A stretch of 7,512 bases of DNA from JBAXLO01 sp037134755 (GCA_037134755.1 JBAXLO010000215.1:1-7512); one strand, 5' to 3'. Positions 1-7,455 are shown, counted from the stretch's first letter. The notes: a model not told the origin generated them from the letters alone. Program-made: numbers and translations.

Positions 1-256
1 TAAGAGATGATGTTGACTATATGATAATTGAAGGGAATATAAAAGATATAGAAACGAGAACTTATTGAAGGGCAAAAGAAATATAATAAATGGGTATCTT
101 CGATAAGAGTTAAAGTAGAACATATAATAGTAAGCGTAAAAAGATATAGAAAAATAAAAGAAAAATTTAGAGGAAGATTATTTGCTCGTGAAGATAATAA
201 TTAAGCTTATTGCTTATGCTCTTCATAATTTGGAAATAAGACAAAAAAATATTTAA
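1..256 (+). pseudogene. Decayed 3' end of an IS5-like (DDE_Tnp_4-type) transposase gene
   Basis: The frame starting at base 1 reads KRELIEGQKKYNKW followed by SSIRVKVEHIIVSVKRYRKI between about 52 and 156. This matches the C-terminal pattern of DDE_Tnp_4/IS5-like transposases (ELTxEQKxYN, then RVxVEHxIxxVKRYR), in which the Glu of VEH (bases 118-120) is the last acid of the DDE triad. That frame ends at TAA 202-204. The expected C-terminus continues in the next frame from about 191 (KLIAYALHNLEI) to TAA 254-256, so a frameshift lies near 190-200. Upstream of about 52 the same frame carries several stops. The fragment is therefore a dead remnant that cannot encode an active transposase, and the rest of the element lies outside the window or is lost. 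I could not identify terminal inverted repeats. The family call comes from the motif only; the exact IS group is uncertain. Confidence 0.68.
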
Positions 257-291
257 TAAACTTTTAATCTGTATAAACTCTAATAAATAAC

Positions 292-320
292 TTTTATTTA
301 ATAATAAATGTATATCTTTG
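292..320 (+). promoter_or_regulatory. Candidate Bacteroidota-type promoter for the protease pair
   Basis: TATCTTTG at 313-320 fits the Bacteroidota -7 consensus TAnnTTTG exactly. A T-rich stretch beginning TTTTATTT at 292 lies at about the right distance for the -33 element but lacks the expected TTG, so that half is weak. Transcription would start around 325-330, giving a leader of about 70-75 nt before the ATG at 401. It is the only good match I saw in the 144 bases between the transposase remnant and the first gene. Confidence 0.55.
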
Positions 321-332
321 CATGTGATTTCC

Positions 333-346
333 ACAATTTGAATTGT
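333..346. repeat. Short inverted repeat near the predicted transcription start
   Basis: ACAATT-TG-AATTGT is a perfect 6-bp inverted repeat with a 2-bp spacer, about 12 bp downstream of the -7 box. On DNA it could be a dimer-binding operator; in RNA it would make only a weak 5-bp hairpin with loop UUGA. AT-rich sequence produces such palindromes by chance, so the role is speculative. Confidence 0.25.
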
Positions 347-400
347 TAAGTATATAATTGAGAATAGGAAAGCACACAAATACGCTAATATCTATACATC

Positions 401-3400
401 ATGAACAAAATAAAATTGATTTGCAGTATCATTTTGAGCATTATAATCATCACATCTAATGCTCAAAACATAAAAACAGGTAGAACTTCTAACTCAATTG
501 TGGTTAAAGTTAATACTGATAATATACTTGTTGTGAGGAATACACTTTCGGGGATAAATGCAAAAAACATCCTTACCGACAAGGGTAGTTTTACGCGCTT
601 AGATGTTGATGGTTACACACCTTCCACTACAGTTGGCGATCCATTATTGCCTGTAAATAGAAGCCTTATCGAAGTACCTTTGAAAGCTTCCTATAAGATT
701 AATGTAAAAAGCTATAATGTAATGACATACAGCTTAACTGATTTAGGATATACCGGAAAGTTAATACCTGTGCAAGCTCCTGTAGCTAAAAACGATGAAA
801 CAAAGAAACCTCTGGTTATTAATGATAAAGCTTATAGTAAAAATGCTTATCTAACACATCCATTAGTTACTGTTGATGACATTGGTGTGATGCGTGGCGT
901 AAGAATGGCTAGGTTAAACATCTCGCCTATTGAATACAACCCTTCAACTAATACTATTAAAGTATATTCAGAAATAGAAACGGAGATTGTTTTTGTAAAC
1001 GCCGATATTGCTGCTACTAAAGCAGATAAACAAAAGTATTATTCTCCATCTTTCAGTAGCATTCAATCCAAATTGTTGAACTATAAAGCGCCTACATTAA
1101 AAGATGCGATAATCAATTATCCTGTCAAATATGTTATTGTGTCTGATCCTATGTTTCAGGCTACGCTTCAGCCATTTGTGGATTGGCAAACCAAAAGGGG
1201 ATTTAAAGTAATTGAAGCATACACCAACAATGCTGCGGTAGGAACAAGTACTGCCTCAATAAAGAGCTATTTACAAACGTTATATACCGGTGCAACCGCA
1301 AACGATCCTGCTCCATCTTTTGTATTATTTGTTGGCGATGTTGCTCAAGTTCCGACATTTGCAGGCACTACCGGCACACATCCTACCGATCTTTATTATT
1401 GCGAATATACAGGGGACTTTCTTCCTGAAGTGTTTTATGGAAGATTCTCAGCATCTACAACAGTAGATTTAGAAAACCAAATAGAAAAAACTTTGCAATA
1501 TGAACGCTGCGAAATGCCTGATAAATCATTCCTTAACAATGTTGTTTTAACAGCAGGCTTTGCTGATCCACAAGGCACAACTTATGGCAATGGACAGATT
1601 AATTATGAAACAAGTAATTATTACAGTGCCGCCACCAATTATACCACCTACGTTAATCTGTATCCCGCTTGCGCTGACAGTGCTACTCAAATTATACAGC
1701 ACGTAAGTAATGGCATCGGCTTTGTTAATTATACGGCACACGGCAGTCCATCAGGATGGTACGATCCTTCTTTTCAAGTATCTGATGTTGCAACATTGAA
1801 GAATGCAAATAAATATCCTTTAATGATTGGTAACTGTTGCCTTTCCAATAAGTTTGATGAAACTGTTTGTTTTGGTGAAGCTCTATTAAGAGCGTATCAT
1901 TCAGGAGCTATTGGCTACATAGGTGCTTCAAACAGTAGCTATTGGGATGAGGATTATTTCTGGGCATGCGGCTCTAAAGCAATAACAATTAATCCTACCT
2001 ACGATCCTTTGTATCTTGGTGCAATAGATAGAATTATGCACACACATGGAGAACAATTTCCGCAATGGTATGTTTCGCAAGGGCAGATGGTTCAGGCAGG
2101 TAACTTGGCAGTTACGATGAGTGGCTCCAGTATGATTGATTATTATTGGGAGATTTATCATTTGATGGGAGATCCTTCTTTGATGCCTTATTTTAAAGTG
2201 CCATTAACTATGACTGCTAATTATCTTCCGTTGATTCCTTTGGGTAATAATGTATTTAATATTACTACCGAACCTTATGCTTATGTCGGAATATCAAGAG
2301 GTAGTGTTTTGTATGGTGCGGCACTTGCTGATTCATTGGGGAATGTTACGGTAAATTTGCAACCAATCACTACTCCCGGATATGTTAATCTGGTAATTAC
2401 TAAACAGAACAGGCAACCTATTATCGATTCTGTTTTGGTTGCATCACCTAACGGCCCTTATGTTATCTTAAACAATTCGAATATCACTGATTTAAATGGT
2501 AATAATAATGGTGTTGCTGACTTTGGTGAGCTTATTAAGATGAATGTGATTTTAAAGAATGTTGGCAATACTAAGGATACAACGGTATTCGCAACCTTGT
2601 CAACCAATGATGCTTATATAACGTTAATTGATAGTGTGGAAACATGGGGAGTGATTAATTCGCAAAGCACAAAAGAGATAGATAGTGCTTTTTCATTTAC
2701 TGTAAACAACTTAGCTCCTGATCAACACCACGCATTGTTTTTACTTAAAGTGTCAGATCAGTCAGGTAACACATGGAACTACAACATTAACGTTACATTA
2801 AATGCACCTGCATTAACTGTTTCTTATCTTAATTTCGATGATAGTTCAGTAGGGAATAATAACAGAAGATTAGATCCGGGTGAAACAGCTAATGTAACTT
2901 TTAAGATAAGTAACACAGGTCATTGCGATGCCGCTCAAACCAATGCAATACTATCAACAACTGATGGATTTATTAATATTACAAATCCTAGTACTAGTCT
3001 AAATACAATTAATAAAGGAGCAAGCACTAATGTTACATACGCCATAAGTGCTGCTGCTAATGCTATCTTAGGGAGTTTATATAATTTAACGCTTACTACT
3101 AACTCAAGTCCTTATAGCTTTCAAAATGCATTTAACAATGTTATTGGTGCGATGGAAGAAGAGTTTGAAACACATGATTTCACTAAGTTTAAATGGGATA
3201 CTACTGATACTCGTCCTTGGATAATTACAACTGATACTTTTTGCGCACCGGGTTTATATAGCGCCAGATCAGGCGGGATTGTAGATAATCAATCATCATC
3301 CTTAAGAATATATATGAATGTACTTATGGATGATAGCATCTCTTTTTATAGAAAAGTTTCCTGTGAATATGATAATACAGGTAATGTAGATTGGGATAAC

Positions 3401-3877
3401 TTGCAGTTCTTTATTGATGGGAATTTATTAATCAAGTGGGATGGAGAGCAAAATTGGGCAAGAGTTGCCTATCCTGTTTCTGCGGGGCAACATCTATTTA
3501 CATGGATGTATAAAAAGGATGGTAGTGCTTTAGGTGGAAGCGATTGTGCTTGGATTGATAATATAATGTTCCCTCCTTTTGATGTAACGCTTGGCGTGCC
3601 TGATAATAGTACAATTAATATCACAGATTTTAATATCTATCCTAATCCTGCAAGAGATAACGTTAATCTTATCTATAAATTAAGCAAAGAAGCAGCTACT
3701 TCGTTTAAGATATTTACAACAACAGGGGCTTGTGTTTATTCTTATGATAAAGGGAAACAACAAGCAGGGATGTATTCTAAAGAAATTAATGTTGCGATGC
3801 TTGATAAAGGCATCTATTACTGCACAATGCTCTTTAATGATAAAGTGGTTACCAGAAAATTTGTTATAACAAAATAA
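401..3877 (+). CDS. Secreted gingipain-like cysteine protease (C25), Kgp-like, with T9SS sorting domain
   Basis: This 1158-aa protein is predicted to be a surface or secreted endopeptidase. In-frame TAA at 386-388 leaves ATG 401 as the first ATG. Residues 1-21 form a signal peptide (cleavage SNA|Q). Residues about 22-230 look like the C25 propeptide (GDPLLPVNRSLIEVP). The catalytic domain spans about 243-600, with His447 (NYTAHGS) and Cys480 (GNCC) as the dyad and Asp389 a candidate third member. SSYWDEDYFW, DYYWEIYH and GDPSLMPY follow the lysine gingipain Kgp closely. Thr445 and Asp518 sit where Kgp has its lysine-pocket Thr442 and Asp516, so cleavage after Lys is inferred. Next come an Ig-like domain (about 600-690), two CARDB-like domains with GNNN loops at 700-710 and 818-828, a jelly-roll domain (about 915-1062) and a T9SS type A domain (about 1075-1158; YPNP at 1080-1083, KGIYY near the end). 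Kgp's haemagglutinin array is absent. It is the first gene of the likely operon. Confidence 0.93.
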   Translation: MNKIKLICSIILSIIIITSNAQNIKTGRTSNSIVVKVNTDNILVVRNTLSGINAKNILTDKGSFTRLDVDGYTPSTTVGDPLLPVNRSLIEVPLKASYKINVKSYNVMTYSLTDLGYTGKLIPVQAPVAKNDETKKPLVINDKAYSKNAYLTHPLVTVDDIGVMRGVRMARLNISPIEYNPSTNTIKVYSEIETEIVFVNADIAATKADKQKYYSPSFSSIQSKLLNYKAPTLKDAIINYPVKYVIVSDPMFQATLQPFVDWQTKRGFKVIEAYTNNAAVGTSTASIKSYLQTLYTGATANDPAPSFVLFVGDVAQVPTFAGTTGTHPTDLYYCEYTGDFLPEVFYGRFSASTTVDLENQIEKTLQYERCEMPDKSFLNNVVLTAGFADPQGTTYGNGQINYETSNYYSAATNYTTYVNLYPACADSATQIIQHVSNGIGFVNYTAHGSPSGWYDPSFQVSDVATLKNANKYPLMIGNCCLSNKFDETVCFGEALLRAYHSGAIGYIGASNSSYWDEDYFWACGSKAITINPTYDPLYLGAIDRIMHTHGEQFPQWYVSQGQMVQAGNLAVTMSGSSMIDYYWEIYHLMGDPSLMPYFKVPLTMTANYLPLIPLGNNVFNITTEPYAYVGISRGSVLYGAALADSLGNVTVNLQPITTPGYVNLVITKQNRQPIIDSVLVASPNGPYVILNNSNITDLNGNNNGVADFGELIKMNVILKNVGNTKDTTVFATLSTNDAYITLIDSVETWGVINSQSTKEIDSAFSFTVNNLAPDQHHALFLLKVSDQSGNTWNYNINVTLNAPALTVSYLNFDDSSVGNNNRRLDPGETANVTFKISNTGHCDAAQTNAILSTTDGFINITNPSTSLNTINKGASTNVTYAISAAANAILGSLYNLTLTTNSSPYSFQNAFNNVIGAMEEEFETHDFTKFKWDTTDTRPWIITTDTFCAPGLYSARSGGIVDNQSSSLRIYMNVLMDDSISFYRKVSCEYDNTGNVDWDNLQFFIDGNLLIKWDGEQNWARVAYPVSAGQHLFTWMYKKDGSALGGSDCAWIDNIMFPPFDVTLGVPDNSTINITDFNIYPNPARDNVNLIYKLSKEAATSFKIFTTTGACVYSYDKGKQQAGMYSKEINVAMLDKGIYYCTMLFNDKVVTRKFVITK
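3821..3854 (+). repeat. Copy 1 of a near-identical 34-bp direct repeat at the end of both protease genes
   Basis: The first 27 bases (3821-3847) are identical to 7244-7270, and the match runs 33 of 34 to 3854. It encodes CTMLFNDKV in the T9SS sorting domain, starting at codon 1141. Flanking codons on both sides differ from the other copy, including at synonymous positions. Confidence 0.9.
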
Positions 3878-3886
3878 AAAGACACA

Positions 3887-6800
3887 ATGAAAAAGACTTT
3901 AGTTATTGTTTTAGTTCTTACTTGTATTATGAGTTTAAGAGCCTCCAATTGGGTTAGTATCAAATCTGCAATTCCGTCAGAAGCTAATGTTAAACTTATT
4001 TCATCAGATATCGAGAGTAGTACAGTTACGTTTTCATTTGACGGCTTTTCTACATCCGACATCACGTATAATGGAGCCATCTTAAAGAGTTTATCCTTAA
4101 AAGGAGGAGCTCCTTTATTAAGATTGGGTTGCCCTGAATTATTGAAGTTTTCATCTTCCTTAATCATCCCTGATGATGCTAAAATGAAAGTGGAAGTAAT
4201 CAGTAGCTCATACATTGATTACAATAATTATAACATTGCTCCTTCAAAAGGTAATCTTTACAGAAATATTGATCCATCAACTATTGCATTTACTTATGGA
4301 AAAGAATATAGTAAGAATGCTTTCTTCCCAGGCAAACTGGCTGAACTCCAAAACCCTTACATCATCAGAGATTATCGTGGACAAACTATCACAACTTATC
4401 CTTTTCAATACAACCCTGTAACTAAAGTATTGAGAGTGTATTACGATATGACTGTAAAGATATTCCGATTAAGTTCTAATGGTGCTAATAAGCTTTTAAG
4501 GACAAAGGAATTAAAGAGTATTAATACTGATTTCAAAGCCATCTACGACAGACATTTCCTTAACAGTGGCATTTCTACATCCAAGTATGCCGCTTTAAAT
4601 GAACAAGGAAGCATGTTAATCATAAGTTCAGCACAATACATCCCTTCCATTCAGCCATTGGCAAACTGGAGGAATATATCAGGCATCCCAACAGATATTA
4701 TTAATGTTGATAGTATTGGCAATACAACCACTGCTATCCAAAACTGCATCACGAATTACTATAATCAAAAAGGATTAACCTTTGTTTTACTAGTTGGTGA
4801 TGCTGCTCAAGTAACTACATATACTGTTTCGGGAGGAGGCTCTGATAATACTTATTCTTATCTGGCTGGCAACGATCATTATCCTGATATATTTATTGGA
4901 CGTATTTCTGCGGAAGCTGTTTCGCATGTTCAAACTCAGGTTCAAAAGATATTAACTTATGAAAAGAATCCTGTTGTTGGCAATGGGTGGATAAATCATG
5001 GGATTGGTATTGCTTCTGCCCAAGGACCAGGTGATAGTAATGAATACGATTATCAACACATAAGGAATATAAGAAACAAGCTTTTGAATTTCCATTATGC
5101 AGCCATGAGTGAGCTTTATGATGGTAGCGAAGGTGGCTTGGATGCAGCCGGAGATCCCACTCCTGCAATGGTTTCAACAGAGATAAATAATGGTGCAGGT
5201 ATTATTCATTATACAGGTCATGGAAGCAATACTTCATGGGGCACAAGTGGATTTTCTAACACAGAAATTGGCGCTTTAACCAATGTAAACATGTGGCCGT
5301 TTATCTGTTCAGTCGGTTGCGTTAACGGCAACTTTGTAGGGTTAACATGTTTTGCTGAAGCATGGATGAGAGCTACTTATAATGGTCAGCCTTCAGGTGC
5401 TATTGCAACTTTAATGTCCACTATTAATCAGAGTTGGAATCCTCCGATGGTAGCACAGGACGAAATGGTTAACATTCTTATTGAAGGTTATCCTGATAAT
5501 ATAAAACATACTTTCGGTGGGGTTTCGATGAATGGATGTATGAGAATGAATGATATTTATGGTACTGCCGGTGATGAAATGACTGACACCTGGACTATCT
5601 TTGGTGATCCTGCTTTGATGTTACGAACGGATACTCCTAAAACTATGGTCGTAACTTATAGCCCTACTATAATGTTAGGCTCCACCCAATTCCCTGTCAA
5701 TTGTGATGTAAATGGAGCATTGGTTACTTTAAGTATCAATAACCGCGGCATAGGTTCCGGATATGTAATTAATGGAACTGCTTCTATTAATTTCAGTGCG
5801 TTAACTACTCTTGATACCATTACTGTAGTTGCCACTAAATACAATTATATCCCTTTTATTGGCAAACTTCAAGTAATTGCGCCAACCGGTCCTTTTGTGC
5901 AGTACAATAGTTCGCAGATTGTTGATATTACAGGTAATAATAATGGTTTAGCCGACTTTAATGAGAACATTACTCTTAATGTAGGTTTGAAGAACCTTGG
6001 CATCTCAACAGCTCATCTAGTAAATGCTACTTTATCTGCAACTGATACTAATATAATTATCACTGCTAACCAGCATGCTTGGGGAGATATAGCTGCCGGG
6101 ATTACTTCTGTTCAGAATAATGCTTTTGCTATTACTGTAAAGAATGGTATCGCTGATCAACATACATTGCCTTTAACTTTAAGTATTCAAGACAGTGCGG
6201 CTAATAGCTGGTCCTCACAATTTAATCTTACTTTGAATGCTCCGGTTTTAGTTACCGGAACTTTTACTGCTAAAGACACTGTTGTTGGTAATAATAATGG
6301 AGTTTTAGATCCGGGTGAAACCGCAGTGATTTATATACAAGCAATCAATAACGGACATAGTGGATGTACGAATGCTATAGGCACTTTAACTACTACTAAT
6401 CCAAACATAACTTTTGTTGGCTCTCCTACTTTTACTATTGGTAATATGGCTGCGGGAAGCACAATTATTGCGGTTTATCAGGTGCAGGTTTCTGCTGCTG
6501 CAACCTTGGGTAGTCTTGCTGATTTTACCTTTACTGTTACTTCCGGAGTATATCAAGCCACAAATACATATCTACAGGCAATAGGTGCTTTAAGAGAAGA
6601 TTTCGAAACTGATAACTTCAATAGATACAGCTGGATGCAGGGTGGTACTTTGCCCTGGACTATTACTAGCACTTTGCCTTATCAAGGTTTTTACTCCGCT
6701 AAATCGGGTGCAATAACCGACAATCAAACTTCTGAATTATATATTACTATGAATGTGCTTAGCGCTGATACTATCTCTTTCTACAAGAAAGTATCTTGCG

Positions 6801-7297
6801 AACAAGCTCCCGGTGGTGCATTGAGTTATGATTATCTGGAGTTCCTTATAGATGATGTATCAACAGGTAAATGGGATGGGGAAGTGGCTTGGTCGCAGAA
6901 TTCTTATGCAGTTGGCGTAGGAACTCACACTTTTAAGTGGAGATATTTAAAAGATGCTAATACTTTATCAGGTAGTGATTGTGCGTGGTTGGATTATATT
7001 AAGTTCCCTTCTTCAATAGGATTGTTGGGAATTAACGAACTTAGCACTAGTAATCTGGTTAACGTTTATCCTAATCCTGTTAAAGATAAAGTAACAATTG
7101 AATATTGTTCTGATAAAGATGTTAAGCTTATGCTTCTAAATTCATTAGGACAAGTTTTAGAAACCAGAGATCTTAAAAGCAATAACGTTACAAAGCAAAC
7201 TGCTATAATAGATGTGAGCACTTATAGTAAAGGTATTTATTATTGCACAATGCTCTTTAATGATAAAGTGATTACCAAGAAGCTTATTATTCAATAG
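3887..7297 (+). CDS. Secreted gingipain-like cysteine protease (C25), RgpB-like, with T9SS sorting domain
   Basis: This 1136-aa protein is a second predicted surface or secreted endopeptidase. The ATG follows the upstream stop by 9 bp in the same frame; an A-rich stretch (TAAAAAG, 3875-3881) may aid initiation in place of a Shine-Dalgarno. Residues 1-19 form a signal peptide (SLRA|S). A C25 propeptide (about 20-235) precedes the catalytic domain (about 242-580). His445 (HYTGHGS) and Cys478 (GCVNGNF) form the dyad. STINQSW, HTFGGVSMNG and DTWTIFGDPAL match the arginine gingipain RgpB. Asp388 (DYQH) and Trp517 align with RgpB Asp163 and Trp284 of the arginine pocket, so Arg specificity is inferred. 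Gln379 occupies the position of RgpB Glu152. An Ig-like domain (about 582-665), two CARDB-like domains with GNNNG loops at 683-693 and 801-811, a jelly-roll domain (about 898-1045) and a T9SS type A domain (about 1050-1136; YPNP at 1061-1064) follow. It is probably co-transcribed with the Kgp-like gene. Confidence 0.93.
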   Translation: MKKTLVIVLVLTCIMSLRASNWVSIKSAIPSEANVKLISSDIESSTVTFSFDGFSTSDITYNGAILKSLSLKGGAPLLRLGCPELLKFSSSLIIPDDAKMKVEVISSSYIDYNNYNIAPSKGNLYRNIDPSTIAFTYGKEYSKNAFFPGKLAELQNPYIIRDYRGQTITTYPFQYNPVTKVLRVYYDMTVKIFRLSSNGANKLLRTKELKSINTDFKAIYDRHFLNSGISTSKYAALNEQGSMLIISSAQYIPSIQPLANWRNISGIPTDIINVDSIGNTTTAIQNCITNYYNQKGLTFVLLVGDAAQVTTYTVSGGGSDNTYSYLAGNDHYPDIFIGRISAEAVSHVQTQVQKILTYEKNPVVGNGWINHGIGIASAQGPGDSNEYDYQHIRNIRNKLLNFHYAAMSELYDGSEGGLDAAGDPTPAMVSTEINNGAGIIHYTGHGSNTSWGTSGFSNTEIGALTNVNMWPFICSVGCVNGNFVGLTCFAEAWMRATYNGQPSGAIATLMSTINQSWNPPMVAQDEMVNILIEGYPDNIKHTFGGVSMNGCMRMNDIYGTAGDEMTDTWTIFGDPALMLRTDTPKTMVVTYSPTIMLGSTQFPVNCDVNGALVTLSINNRGIGSGYVINGTASINFSALTTLDTITVVATKYNYIPFIGKLQVIAPTGPFVQYNSSQIVDITGNNNGLADFNENITLNVGLKNLGISTAHLVNATLSATDTNIIITANQHAWGDIAAGITSVQNNAFAITVKNGIADQHTLPLTLSIQDSAANSWSSQFNLTLNAPVLVTGTFTAKDTVVGNNNGVLDPGETAVIYIQAINNGHSGCTNAIGTLTTTNPNITFVGSPTFTIGNMAAGSTIIAVYQVQVSAAATLGSLADFTFTVTSGVYQATNTYLQAIGALREDFETDNFNRYSWMQGGTLPWTITSTLPYQGFYSAKSGAITDNQTSELYITMNVLSADTISFYKKVSCEQAPGGALSYDYLEFLIDDVSTGKWDGEVAWSQNSYAVGVGTHTFKWRYLKDANTLSGSDCAWLDYIKFPSSIGLLGINELSTSNLVNVYPNPVKDKVTIEYCSDKDVKLMLLNSLGQVLETRDLKSNNVTKQTAIIDVSTYSKGIYYCTMLFNDKVITKKLIIQ
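7244..7277 (+). repeat. Copy 2 of the near-identical 34-bp direct repeat at the end of both protease genes
   Basis: Bases 7244-7270 match 3821-3847 exactly, with one difference (A7271 for G3848) before six more identical bases. It lies in the same place in the sorting domain (from codon 1120) and in the same reading phase as copy 1. Confidence 0.9.
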
Positions 7298-7316
7298 CAA
7301 TCTATATAACATAAAC

Positions 7317-7354
7317 AAAGAGAGGCTGCCATTAGTTTGGTAGCCTCTCTTTTT
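7317..7354 (+). terminator. Strong hairpin terminator after the protease pair, possibly bidirectional
   Basis: A 15-bp stem (7317-7331 with 7338-7352, one G-U pair at 7328/7341) closes a 6-nt loop, TTAGTT. The 3' arm runs into a T-tract at 7350-7354. It begins 19 bp after the stop of the second protease gene. On the minus strand the same stem has one C-A mismatch and runs into CTTTGTTTAT, so it could also stop the convergent gene, less strongly. Confidence 0.9.
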
Positions 7355-7360
7355 GTTCAC

Positions 7361-7389
7361 CCGCTTAGCGATTCCAATTCGCTTAGCGG
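7361..7389. repeat. Imperfect inverted repeat built from two CGCTTAGCG units
   Basis: CCGCTTAGCG (7361-7370) and CGCTTAGCGG (7380-7389) pair over 10 positions with a single central T-T mismatch, around a 9-nt spacer. Each CGCTTAGCG core is also an odd palindrome by itself. It lies in the spacer between convergent genes, is more GC-rich than its surroundings and is not followed by a T-tract on the plus strand. Confidence 0.6.
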
Positions 7390-7423
7390 ATATATTTCTT
7401 GTTTTAATATAATTGCCATTTAT

Positions 7424-7451
7424 TCGCTAATCGGCAGAAGCCAATAAGCGA
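7424..7451. repeat. Second imperfect inverted repeat beside the convergent gene's stop
   Basis: TCGCTAATCGGC (7424-7435) pairs with GCCAATAAGCGA (7440-7451) over 10 of 12 positions across a 4-nt loop, AGAA. On the minus strand one mismatch becomes a G-U pair, so the hairpin is more stable in the mRNA of the convergent gene, where it would start 4 nt after the stop codon. It shares the CGCT/AGCG theme with the inverted repeat at 7361-7389. No T-tract follows it directly. Confidence 0.5.
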
Positions 7452-7455
7452 GAGG

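Noticed and set aside
366..371. GGAAAG as a Shine-Dalgarno for the first gene
   Set aside because: It is about 30 bases before the ATG, too far to act, and Bacteroidota genes commonly lack a Shine-Dalgarno.
167..379. A 70-codon minus-strand open frame over the upstream region
   Set aside because: It overlaps the transposase remnant and the promoter region, and its Ile/Leu-rich composition is what AT-rich sequence gives by chance. No supporting start signal was seen.
3917..3931. Possible lipoprotein signal around Cys13 of the second protease
   Set aside because: The residues before Cys13 are V-L-T, with Thr at -1 where Gly, Ala or Ser is expected, and the Cys is inside the hydrophobic core. 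A standard signal peptide with T9SS export fits better.
3817..4215. A 132-codon minus-strand open frame spanning the junction of the two proteases
   Set aside because: It is antisense to strongly supported coding sequence in both genes and shows no recognisable domain; it is best explained as a shadow frame.
4215..4421. A 68-codon plus-strand frame inside the second protease gene
   Set aside because: It lies in another frame inside the well-supported propeptide region and has no recognisable motif.
401..7297. Defence system, CRISPR array, toxin-antitoxin or other new system type
   Set aside because: No array, nuclease, reverse transcriptase, ATPase or small paired genes were seen. The content is fully explained by two exported proteases, an IS remnant and a third cargo end.
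7317..7451. tRNA or structured non-coding RNA in the 3' spacer
   Set aside because: No cloverleaf, T-loop motif or CCA-like end was seen. The hairpins are separate and one is clearly a terminator.
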